A stretch of 13,536 nt of DNA, from assembly GCA_030018645.1 (NCBI GenBank), contig JASEHX010000027.1, positions 1-13,536 on the forward strand, in the 5' to 3' direction. The position numbers and the translations under genes are program-made. Of the stretch, positions 1 through 7,742 are shown piece after piece. This DNA comes from Candidatus Margulisiibacteriota bacterium (GTDB lineage Bacteria > Margulisbacteria > WOR-1 > O2-12-FULL-45-9). The notes beneath the pieces were generated by a model, which saw only the letters and a list, made by a program, of their open reading frames with translations, did no database searches and was not told where the DNA came from. Every line of letters begins with the position of its first letter. Within the stretch, counting starts at the first letter, position 1.

Positions 1-432
1 ATTTTTCTCTCAAACGGCCCGGCCGACCCTTCTGCTGTAACTTATGCAATTGAAGAAATTAAAAAGCTTTTGGACAAAAAGCCCATCTTTGGGATTTGTT
101 TAGGTCATCAATTGTTGGGATTAGCTTTTGGCGGAAAAACCTACAAGCTAAAATTTGGCCATCACGGCGGAAATCAGCCGGTAAAAGATTTAATGACCGG
201 AAAAGTTGAAATTACTGCCCAAAACCATGGTTTTGCCATCGAGGTTGCTTCCATCTTTGGCGAAATAGAGTTAACTCATATTAATTTGAATGATAAGACG
301 GTAGAAGGAATGCGGCATACCCGCTTGCCAATTTTCTCGGTCCAATACCATCCAGAAGCAGGTCCCGGTCCGCATGATGCCAATTATCTGTTTAAACAAT
401 TCGTTGAAATGATGGAGAAGAATATAAAATGA
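1..432 (+). CDS. carA: Carbamoyl-phosphate synthase small (glutaminase) subunit, C-terminal part
   Basis: This is the glutamine amidotransferase subunit of carbamoyl-phosphate synthetase. It hydrolyses glutamine and passes ammonia to CarB for pyrimidine and arginine synthesis in the cytoplasm. The frame is open from base 1, so the gene is 5'-truncated by the window and 143 C-terminal residues remain. Visible residues include the oxyanion-loop segment FLSNGPADP (2-10), the nucleophile Cys33 in GICLGHQ, the KFGHHGGNQPVKD segment, ITAQNHGFA, and the catalytic His117 and Glu119 in QYHPEAGPGPHDA. All class-I amidotransferase triad members are therefore present. One deviation is Ala8 where the family usually has Gly (GPGDP). 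The TTG at position 70 is an internal Leu codon, not the start. The stop overlaps the next gene's ATG by 4 bp (ATGA). Identification is by motif and by the downstream carB. Confidence 0.97.
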   Translation: MFLSNGPADPSAVTYAIEEIKKLLDKKPIFGICLGHQLLGLAFGGKTYKLKFGHHGGNQPVKDLMTGKVEITAQNHGFAIEVASIFGEIELTHINLNDKTVEGMRHTRLPIFSVQYHPEAGPGPHDANYLFKQFVEMMEKNIK

Positions 433-1478
433 TTCAAAAGGGCAATAAGATAATTAAAGGGCAATTGTTTGAGGACATTAAAAAAGTCATTATTGAAGCC
501 CGTGCAGTTGCTTATCGCGCCGTCAATTTTACGATGGTAAATGCATACTGGAACATTGGGCGTTTAATTGTTGAGGAAGAACAAAAAGGGAAGTCAAGGG
601 CCGGTTATGGCGAAAAATTAATAACAAATCTTTCTATTAAGCTTACCAATGACTTTGGAAGCGGCTTTTCTTCCCAAAGCTTATGGAACATGCGCCAATT
701 TTATAAGTTATTCCCAATTCTCTCTGCATTGCGGAGAGAATTATCGTGGACTCATTATAAAATGCTTATAAGGATAGAAAATGATGCAGCTAGAAAGTTT
801 TATTTAAATGAATGTGTTCAATCAAGTTGGAGTACCCGCCAGTTAGAACGGCAAATAGTCTCATTTTATTACGAAAGATTGCTGGGTAGTAAAAATAAAC
901 TGCCGGTAATAAAAGAAGCAAAAAAAAGAGCAAAACAGATTATCTCGTTCCCAGAAGAACAAATAAAGGACCCCTATGTTTTGGAATTTTTGGGATTGGA
1001 AGGCAGCCCGCATTTGCGGGAAAATGAACTTGAGCAAGCTTTAATTGGCCATTTGCAAAAATTCATTCTTGAGCTTGGCCGGGGATTTTCTTTTGTTTCC
1101 CGCCAACAGCGCATTTCTACAGAAACACAGCACTTTTTTATCGATCTTGTTTTTTATAACTATCTGTTAAAATGCTTTGTATTATTTGATCTAAAAACGG
1201 GCAAACTGACGCATCAGGATATCGGGCAAATGGATATGTATGTAAGATTATATGAAAATAAAATGAGAAAGAAAGGCGATAATCCAACGATCGGCATTAT
1301 ACTATGCACCGAAAAAGATGATACCGTTGTAAAATATTCAGTGCTAAAAAACAATAGAAAGCTATTCGCTTCCAAGTATAAATTGTATTTACCAAGTGAA
1401 AAAGAATTCAAAAATGAGATTGATAGGGAAAGACAAAATATCAAATTGCTTTCAGAGAAGAAAATCGAAGATGCCTAA
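429..1478 (+). CDS. DUF1016 (YhcG-type) PD-(D/E)XK nuclease family protein inserted between carA and carB
   Basis: This 349-residue protein has the two-part layout of the DUF1016/YhcG family. An N-terminal helical DNA-binding-like region (about 15-150) contains YWNIGRLIVEEEQ and WSTRQLERQIVSFYYERLL. A C-terminal PD-(D/E)XK nuclease-like domain (about 175-330) carries the probable core FFIDLVFYN (Asp239), FDLKTGKL (Asp254-x-Lys256) and the family signature GQMDMYVRLYEN (266-277), then PTIGIILC. Family members have been linked to DNA processing and occur beside restriction-modification genes and as lone genes; the substrate here is unknown. The ATG overlaps the carA stop (ATGA), with a Shine-Dalgarno GGAGAAG (414-420) inside carA. 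Its TAA lies inside the first codons of carB (8 bp overlap), so translation is probably coupled on both sides. The gene looks more AT-rich than carB by eye, consistent with acquisition. Family assignment is secure; physiological role is not. Confidence 0.93.
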   Translation: MIQKGNKIIKGQLFEDIKKVIIEARAVAYRAVNFTMVNAYWNIGRLIVEEEQKGKSRAGYGEKLITNLSIKLTNDFGSGFSSQSLWNMRQFYKLFPILSALRRELSWTHYKMLIRIENDAARKFYLNECVQSSWSTRQLERQIVSFYYERLLGSKNKLPVIKEAKKRAKQIISFPEEQIKDPYVLEFLGLEGSPHLRENELEQALIGHLQKFILELGRGFSFVSRQQRISTETQHFFIDLVFYNYLLKCFVLFDLKTGKLTHQDIGQMDMYVRLYENKMRKKGDNPTIGIILCTEKDDTVVKYSVLKNNRKLFASKYKLYLPSEKEFKNEIDRERQNIKLLSEKKIEDA

Positions 1479-4400
1479 ACGAACCGACATTCATAAAATT
1501 ATGATCATTGGTGCGGGGCCGATCATTATCGGCCAGGCGTGCGAGTTTGATTATTCCGGCTCGCAAGCTTGCAAAGCTCTGCGTGAAGAGGGGTTTGAAA
1601 TTGTTCTAATTAATTCTAATCCCGCGACAATAATGACCGACCCGGAAATGGCGCACCGCACCTATGTGGAGCCGGTAACCCCCGAATTTGTGGCCAAAAT
1701 CATTGAAAAAGAGCGGCCGGATGCTTTATTGCCGACACTGGGCGGACAAACTGGGCTCAATACCGCAGTGGCGGTTGCCGAAATGGGGATTCTAGAAAAA
1801 TATAACTGCAAAATGATTGGCGCCTCTCTTTTGGCAATCAAAACAGCCGAGGACCGCGAGTTGTTTAAAAAAGCTATGCAGGAAATAAAGCTTGATTTAC
1901 CAAAGTCAGGTTACGCAAAAACCATAGAAGAAGCCCTGGCGGCGGCAGAAGAAATCGGTTTTCCACTGATCATCCGGCCTTCATTTACGCTCGGCGGGAC
2001 GGGATCGGGCGTGGCCTATAATTTGGAAGAATATAAAGAAATTGCGGTCAAAGGCCTAGATCTTTCACCGGTATCACAAATATTAATTGAAGAGTCGCTG
2101 ATTGGCTGGAAAGAATATGAGCTGGAGGTCATGCGCGACCTAAAAGACAACGTGGTTATTGTCTGTTCGATCGAAAATTTTGACCCGATGGGTGTCCATA
2201 CCGGTGATTCTATCACGGTTGCTCCGGCGCAAACCTTGACTGACCGAGAGTACCAGCGCATGCGCGATGCGGCAATTGCTGTTATCCGCCGCATTGGGGT
2301 TGATACCGGCGGATCAAATATCCAATTTGCCGTCCATCCGGATACCGGACGGATGGTTATCATCGAAATGAATCCGCGGGTTTCCCGCTCGTCGGCCTTA
2401 GCGTCCAAAGCTACCGGTTTTCCGATTGCCAAGTTTGCCGCCAAATTAGCCGTGGGTTACACTCTCGATGAAATCCCTAACGACATCACCAAAGAAACCC
2501 CGGCTTCGTTTGAGCCCACTATCGATTACTGTGTGGTAAAAATCCCGCGCTTTACTTTCGAAAAATTCAAAGATGCCGAGCCGATCATTGGGACATCTAT
2601 GAAGTCAGTGGGGGAAACCATGGCGATTGGCCGAACTTTTAAGGAAGCTTTGCAAAAGGGGCTGCGGGGATTAGAAATTGGAAGGGCGGGGTTGGGGGCG
2701 GACGGCAAAGACAAGATCAATTGCGAGGAAATAAAAAATAAATTATCCCAGCCCAATCCAGACCGCATATTCTATGTTAAATATGCCCTGCAAAATGGGA
2801 TGCCGCTCGAGGAGGTATTTGCATTAACCAAGATCGACCCGTGGTTTTTAAACAATATCCAGGAGATAATTGATCTGGAAAAACAAATTAATCCCAGTAA
2901 CCTGCTAGATGCCAAGAGAATGGGTTTCTCGGACCGGCAATTGGCATACTTAACCAACCAAAGTGAAATAGAAGTGCGGGAGAAAAGAATAACTTTAGGG
3001 GTTAATCCGGTTTATAAATTAGTTGATACCTGCGCGGCCGAATTTGAAGCCTACACGCCGTATTATTATTCGACCTATGAGGAAGAAAACGAAGCTATAC
3101 CTTCAAGAAAGAAGAAAATCATGATATTAGGCGGAGGACCAAACCGCATTGGCCAGGGAATAGAGTTTGATTATTGCTGCTGCCATGCTTCATATGCTTT
3201 GCAGGAAGAAGGATATGAGTCCATCATGGTCAATTCCAACCCGGAAACAGTTTCAACGGACTATGACACTTCCGACCGGCTTTATTTTGAACCTTTAACC
3301 GCCGAAGACGTTCTAAATATTATTGATAACGAAAAACCGGACGGCATTATTGTGCAGTTTGGCGGGCAAACGCCGCTTAATTTAGCCATGCCGCTAAAAA
3401 ATGCCGGCGCCCCCATCATTGGCACCAGCCCGGAAAGCATTGACATGGCCGAAGACCGCGATCTTTTCCAGAAAATGATCAAGAAATTAAAATTAGAACA
3501 GCCCAACAACGGGATTGCCAAGTCCAAAGAAGAAGCAGTAATAATTGCCGAAAAAATTGGTTATCCCGTTCTCGTCCGTCCCTCGTACGTTTTAGGCGGA
3601 AGGGCCATGCAAATTGTGTATGATGAAGAAGAGTTAAACGAATATATGGAGCACGCGGTAGCCGCTTCTCCTGATCGCCCCATTTTAGTTGACGCTTTCC
3701 TGGAAGACGCGGTTGAAGTTGACGTTGACGCGGTTTGTGACGGCAAACAAGCCATCATTTGCGGAATAATGGAACATATAGAAGAAGCCGGGATCCATTC
3801 GGGCGATTCGGCCTGTTCTATTCCGCCTTTTTCGCTTTCCAATTTCCATCTCAATAAAATTCGCGAAGCAACCTTTGCAATGGCCAAAGAATTAAACGTA
3901 ATCGGACTGATGAATGTCCAATTCGCGGTTAAAGGCAATAAAGTTTACGTCTTGGAAGTCAATCCCCGCGCCTCTAGGACCGTTCCTTTTGTTTCCAAGG
4001 CCACCGGCGTTCCATGGGCTAAAGTCGCGACGAAAGTCATGCTGGGGAAGACCTTAAAAGAATTGGGAATTACCAAAGAAATCGAGCCCAAGCATTTTTC
4101 GGTGAAGGAAGCGGTCTTCCCTTTCAACCGCTTTCCCGGGGTTGACGCGACGCTGTCGCCCGAAATGAAGTCAACCGGCGAAGTAATGGGGATTGATGAT
4201 AACTTTGGCGTGGCTTATATGAAGAGCCAAATTGCCGCCGGGCAAAAAATAAAAACCGGCGGAAAGGTTTTTGTTTCCGTCAATGACAAAGACAAACGGA
4301 CAGTTGTTTCTATCGTTAAACGCCTAGTATCTTTGGGATATAAGGTGATTTCAACTGCCGGGACGGCCAAGGCGCTTAAAGCCCAAGGGATCGAATCTGA

Positions 4401-4650
4401 ATTGGTCAGCAAGATCGGCGAAGAGCGGCCGGATATTCTTGACCACATGCGCAATGGGGAAATTTCACTCTTGCTAAATACGCCGTCAGGCAAAAGGGAA
4501 CATGGCGACGGCCGGAAGATCCGGGCGCTGGCGATTTCACTGGGGATTCCCTTAATAACCACAATATCTGGAGCTCAAGCGACAGTCAACGGGCTTGAGG
4601 CGGTCAAAGAAAAGGGGTTGAAAGCAAAACCACTGCAGGAGTATTATTAG
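1471..4650 (+). CDS. carB: Carbamoyl-phosphate synthase large subunit
   Basis: This subunit makes carbamoyl phosphate from bicarbonate, ammonia (from CarA) and two ATP. It has 1059 residues, close to the 1073 of E. coli. The layout is full: N-terminal carboxyphosphate half with GAGPIIIGQACEFDYSGSQA and the ATP-grasp metal ligands Glu299 and Asn301 in EMNPR; an oligomerisation segment (about 400-545); a carbamoyl-phosphate half starting near 551 with GGGPNRIGQGIEFDY and ligands Glu829 and Asn831 in EVNPR; and an MGS-like allosteric domain from about 930, with STAGTAKAL keeping both Thr of the phosphate-binding loop. ATG 1471 is chosen because MPKRTDIHKIMIIGAGP aligns with family N-termini. A GTG-started extension from 1396 would read only the out-of-frame tail of the nuclease gene. 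The Shine-Dalgarno is weak (GAGAAG, 1455-1460), which suggests coupling to the overlapping upstream gene. No active-site loss is seen. Confidence 0.98.
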   Translation: MPKRTDIHKIMIIGAGPIIIGQACEFDYSGSQACKALREEGFEIVLINSNPATIMTDPEMAHRTYVEPVTPEFVAKIIEKERPDALLPTLGGQTGLNTAVAVAEMGILEKYNCKMIGASLLAIKTAEDRELFKKAMQEIKLDLPKSGYAKTIEEALAAAEEIGFPLIIRPSFTLGGTGSGVAYNLEEYKEIAVKGLDLSPVSQILIEESLIGWKEYELEVMRDLKDNVVIVCSIENFDPMGVHTGDSITVAPAQTLTDREYQRMRDAAIAVIRRIGVDTGGSNIQFAVHPDTGRMVIIEMNPRVSRSSALASKATGFPIAKFAAKLAVGYTLDEIPNDITKETPASFEPTIDYCVVKIPRFTFEKFKDAEPIIGTSMKSVGETMAIGRTFKEALQKGLRGLEIGRAGLGADGKDKINCEEIKNKLSQPNPDRIFYVKYALQNGMPLEEVFALTKIDPWFLNNIQEIIDLEKQINPSNLLDAKRMGFSDRQLAYLTNQSEIEVREKRITLGVNPVYKLVDTCAAEFEAYTPYYYSTYEEENEAIPSRKKKIMILGGGPNRIGQGIEFDYCCCHASYALQEEGYESIMVNSNPETVSTDYDTSDRLYFEPLTAEDVLNIIDNEKPDGIIVQFGGQTPLNLAMPLKNAGAPIIGTSPESIDMAEDRDLFQKMIKKLKLEQPNNGIAKSKEEAVIIAEKIGYPVLVRPSYVLGGRAMQIVYDEEELNEYMEHAVAASPDRPILVDAFLEDAVEVDVDAVCDGKQAIICGIMEHIEEAGIHSGDSACSIPPFSLSNFHLNKIREATFAMAKELNVIGLMNVQFAVKGNKVYVLEVNPRASRTVPFVSKATGVPWAKVATKVMLGKTLKELGITKEIEPKHFSVKEAVFPFNRFPGVDATLSPEMKSTGEVMGIDDNFGVAYMKSQIAAGQKIKTGGKVFVSVNDKDKRTVVSIVKRLVSLGYKVISTAGTAKALKAQGIESELVSKIGEERPDILDHMRNGEISLLLNTPSGKREHGDGRKIRALAISLGIPLITTISGAQATVNGLEAVKEKGLKAKPLQEYY

Positions 4651-4668
4651 CTTTCAGGAGCATAAACA

Positions 4669-5442
4669 ATGAAGGTTCATATCGGTTTATTCTTGCTATT
4701 GCTTGTCTGTCCAGCCTTTGCCTCCCAACCAGATACTCACAATACTTCCAATCCATTTATTGCTTATTCCAGCCTCCTTCTCCAGTGGGATTATTTGAAT
4801 AAGCTTGGCCCGGTCAATCACTATTTAACCTTAAATATTCAACCGTCGGTCCCCTTTCATCTTAACCAGCAAGTTGACCTGTTGCTTTATTCTGATTTGC
4901 CGGTCAATTCAGAGATGAAGATGATCTATACCAATGCACCGGCAATGCAGTTGGGGGACTATCAGCAATTCTTGTTTTTTTCACCTGCGAATACAGGGAA
5001 TCTTTATTTTGGTGTCGGCCCAATCTTTTCATTTCCTACTGCAACCACATCAGTCTTGGCAAGCGAAAAATGGGGAATCGGGCCAGCCCTGCAGGCTGCC
5101 TATTTTGGCGAAAAAGTGGCCTACGGGGTTATAGGGTATTACCTTTGCTCGTATGCTGGCAACCCTAATCGACCAAACATTAGCCGCACTTATTGGAACC
5201 CCTGGTTGACTTATAACCTAGATACATTTAATAATGTTGGGATACAGAGCGAGCCCTATGTTAATTTTATGACCGGCCAGGTACAAATCCCCTTGGAAGC
5301 CTATTACAACCATTTTATCTTGCTCAATAATGATCCGGTCAAGTTTACGTTTGACGGCTTGTATTGGCCGGTTGCTCCGAATTATTTTCCCAGTTGGTCG
5401 CTGCGCTTTAACATTACCTTGATGGTCCCCAGAAAATATTAA
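4669..5442 (+). CDS. Outer-membrane beta-barrel 'transporter'-type protein, paralogue 1
   Basis: This 257-residue exported protein has a clear Sec signal peptide: MKVH, a hydrophobic core (about 5-15), and probable cleavage after AFA near residue 18. The rest is rich in alternating aromatic and polar strands and ends in ...SWSLRFNITLMVPRKY, as expected for an outer-membrane barrel. The landmark segments GVGPIFSFPTATT (115-127) and SEKWGIGPA (132-140) match a widespread family annotated only as 'transporter', related to the MetA/phenol-degradation outer-membrane group. No substrate is established. It starts 18 bp after carB with CAGGAG 8 bp before the ATG. It is a diverged tandem copy of the next gene but lacks that gene's N-terminal LAKQLQNPVASL segment. 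Cellular location is well supported by composition and signal peptide; function is inferred from family only. Confidence 0.8.
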   Translation: MKVHIGLFLLLLVCPAFASQPDTHNTSNPFIAYSSLLLQWDYLNKLGPVNHYLTLNIQPSVPFHLNQQVDLLLYSDLPVNSEMKMIYTNAPAMQLGDYQQFLFFSPANTGNLYFGVGPIFSFPTATTSVLASEKWGIGPALQAAYFGEKVAYGVIGYYLCSYAGNPNRPNISRTYWNPWLTYNLDTFNNVGIQSEPYVNFMTGQVQIPLEAYYNHFILLNNDPVKFTFDGLYWPVAPNYFPSWSLRFNITLMVPRKY

Positions 5443-5453
5443 GGAGGGGGAAT

Positions 5454-6284
5454 ATGAGGAAATATTTTTGGGCTTTTGGGTTGGTACTGTTTTTTTTGCT
5501 CATGTTTAAATCATATACCTTGGCGGTGACTACCGCTGAAGCGGATGAAACAAAAGTCCAGCACCTGGCCAAACAATTGCAGAATCCCGTTGCTAGCTTG
5601 ATCAGCGTCCCCTTCCAAAACAATTGGTATTCTGGTTTAGGGGCAGCGGGAAACGGGACGGAATATCTTTTGCGTTTTCAGCCGGTCATCCCCGCTCTTA
5701 TCAATAATGATTGGCTGCTGGTTACCCGCCCGATTTTCTCTTACATCAGCCAACAAAATGTGGTTGGCACAACCAGCCAGACGGGATTGGGAGATACCCA
5801 AATTGAAATCTTCTTTTCTCCAGCCCGCGCGTCTGGCGACGGTGTTACTTGGGGACTTGGTCCAATTTTACAAATCCCAACGGCGGCCGAGGCACTGCTT
5901 GGAGCCGAAAAATGGGGCATCGGCCCGGCAGCCTGCCTGCATAAGCAGAACGGTCCCTGGACCACGGTGGCATTATTGAATCATGTCTGGTCTTTTACCG
6001 GGAATAATAACCGGAGTGATATTTGTGCAACATTCTTAGAGCCAATTTTTGCGCATTCTAGTAAAAAAGGGACCACTTTTGTACTTATGTCTGAATCAAC
6101 TTATGACTGGATCAGTAATCGATGGGCTATCCCGCTTGAGGCGGGTGTCAGCCAAGTTTTGCCGCTGTTTGGGCATTATTGGAGCTTTAGCGCAACGGGT
6201 ATCTATAACCTGGACTACCCGGGCAATATTAATAAATGGGCTGCGCGATTTACCGTTACGTTGATTTTGCCGGAACATAAATAG
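5454..6284 (+). CDS. Outer-membrane beta-barrel 'transporter'-type protein, paralogue 2
   Basis: This 276-residue protein has a signal peptide (MRK then a hydrophobic stretch to about 19; cleavage probably near 24-30). It carries the segments typical of the exported 'transporter' barrel family: LAKQLQNPVASLISVPFQNN (38-57), GLGDTQIEIFFSP (111-123), GLGPILQIPTA (134-144) and AEKWGIGPA (151-159), ending in RFTVTLILPEHK. It follows paralogue 1 by 11 bp, with a strong AAGGAGGGGG ribosome binding site just after that gene's stop. The two paralogues share the GPxxxxPTA and EKWGIGPA segments but little else by eye, so the duplication is old. Likely role: channel or surface receptor partnering the downstream permease or a periplasmic substrate. 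That role is inference from gene order. Confidence 0.82.
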   Translation: MRKYFWAFGLVLFFLLMFKSYTLAVTTAEADETKVQHLAKQLQNPVASLISVPFQNNWYSGLGAAGNGTEYLLRFQPVIPALINNDWLLVTRPIFSYISQQNVVGTTSQTGLGDTQIEIFFSPARASGDGVTWGLGPILQIPTAAEALLGAEKWGIGPAACLHKQNGPWTTVALLNHVWSFTGNNNRSDICATFLEPIFAHSSKKGTTFVLMSESTYDWISNRWAIPLEAGVSQVLPLFGHYWSFSATGIYNLDYPGNINKWAARFTVTLILPEHK

Positions 6285-6309
6285 CTAAAAGGAAGGAGAA
6301 TGAAATAAG

Positions 6310-7716
6310 ATGAACCAATCAAGGTGGTATGTCCTGATAATCATTTGTTTGGCCCAGATTTTCTGTGCCACTGATAATGCTATCATGATCAACGCTTTGG
6401 CAGCTTTAGTAAAAAGCTTTGGGTGCAGTATGGCGGCGATCGAACTGGCAAATTCTATTTATCCTTTGATGGCCGGGGCATTAATGCTAACGAGCGGGTT
6501 GTTAGGCTTGAAAATCGGATGGAAAAAACTTCTGTGCGTCGGTTTATTTATCGCAGCCATTGGTGAAGTTGCTGCCGTTTTTAGCCCGAATGTTATAGTC
6601 TTTACCTGGCTGGGTAGGATGCTGGTTGGCTTGGGGGCCAGCATGGTAATTCCAGCGGTGCTAGGTTTAATTCCAACGGTTTATGGCGGGAGAGATTTGG
6701 CAATAAGCTTTGGGGTGGTGGGAGCGGCCAGCGGGGTTGCTGCCGCTTTTTCTCCTATTGTCGGCGGGTGGATAATTGATCGCTTCAGCTGGCAGGTAGC
6801 TTTTTTATTTATGGCTATATCTCTTGGTCTGGTTTTTTGGGGAGCGCTTAAGATTAAGAAAAAAGCCTCCTTAAACCGGGAAATTAAATTTGATTATCTT
6901 GGAGCGGTCTTATTTGCAGTTAGTATGCTGATGATTTTGCTTAGCCTTCTAAAAATCGGCCAATGGAACATAGATATTATTGTTTTGGTCTTTGGTGCTG
7001 GTTTGGCAGTGTTGGTCTTTTTTGGTATTTACGAACATCTACTTGAAAAAAAACAAGGGACGGTGCTATTGCCTTCAATCTATCTTCGCACCGGGCAAGT
7101 TGTGGCAGGGTTGGCGATGACGGCTTTAATCTTTTTTGTTTTTGGCGGGATGTCTTTCGTGCTGGTAGCTTATCTCCAGGTTGTTCTAGGGCTTAATGCC
7201 CTGCTCACCGGTTTGGCTTTAATGACTTTTTCTCTTGGATTAATCTTTTTTTCTTTCGGAACACCAATCATTATCAAGGATCCAAATCCCAGAAGGATTT
7301 GCCAAATTGGCATATTATTAACCTCTTTATCCTGTTTTCTGGTTGCCTTTGCGGTTGGTCTCGGATCTTTAAACCTTTATTTTATTGTTGGTATATTTAT
7401 CCTTGGAGCGGCCAATGGCCTGCTTTCTTCCCAGGCGGGAGTAATTGTTACAGACTGCCTGCCTGAAGATAGCGCTGCCCAATCCGGCGGGATCCAGGGG
7501 TCAATGCGCGGGATTGGCCAAGCGGTTGGGATTGCCTTGGTCGGGGCGATTATGGCATATTCTTTAACTCAAATTGTTCATGGTGATTTGGCAACCAACC
7601 CCAAAGCAATTCAAATTACTCTGCTTTCTTTTTCCCTAATTGTTTTATTGTTTTACATTTTCACATTTTCTATCCCGACATCTACAGCCAATCAAAATTT
7701 AAAAGAAGCAGGTTAA
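6310..7716 (+). CDS. MFS permease, 14-helix DHA2 (EmrB/QacA)-like
   Basis: This 468-residue inner-membrane protein has about 14 hydrophobic segments by eye, as in the DHA2 drug:H+ antiporter branch of the major facilitator superfamily. Asp22 in helix 1 (ATDNAIMINAL) matches the family's motif D1. LGRMLVGLGASMVIP (101-115) matches motif B with its Arg103. GAASGVAAAFSPIVGGW (138-154) is a motif-C-like antiporter signature. Motif A between helices 2 and 3 is degenerate (LLGLKIGWKK), lacking the usual D-R-x-G-R-K. No adjacent membrane-fusion protein is present, so a full EmrAB-TolC-type pump is not encoded here. An AAGGAG lies 11 bp before the ATG, and a two-codon ATG-AAA-TAA reading frame (6300-6308) lies between them. 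Probable export of a small molecule; substrate unknown. The amidohydrolase gene follows by 26 bp. Confidence 0.9.
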   Translation: MNQSRWYVLIIICLAQIFCATDNAIMINALAALVKSFGCSMAAIELANSIYPLMAGALMLTSGLLGLKIGWKKLLCVGLFIAAIGEVAAVFSPNVIVFTWLGRMLVGLGASMVIPAVLGLIPTVYGGRDLAISFGVVGAASGVAAAFSPIVGGWIIDRFSWQVAFLFMAISLGLVFWGALKIKKKASLNREIKFDYLGAVLFAVSMLMILLSLLKIGQWNIDIIVLVFGAGLAVLVFFGIYEHLLEKKQGTVLLPSIYLRTGQVVAGLAMTALIFFVFGGMSFVLVAYLQVVLGLNALLTGLALMTFSLGLIFFSFGTPIIIKDPNPRRICQIGILLTSLSCFLVAFAVGLGSLNLYFIVGIFILGAANGLLSSQAGVIVTDCLPEDSAAQSGGIQGSMRGIGQAVGIALVGAIMAYSLTQIVHGDLATNPKAIQITLLSFSLIVLLFYIFTFSIPTSTANQNLKEAG

Positions 7717-7742
7717 AATATATTAGATAAGGAGGGAATAAA

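Noticed and set aside
1396..1470. A GTG-initiated N-terminal extension of carB
   Set aside because: The added 25 residues read the tail of the nuclease gene out of frame and match no CarB N-terminus; the family start is MPKRTDIHKIMIIGAGP at 1471.
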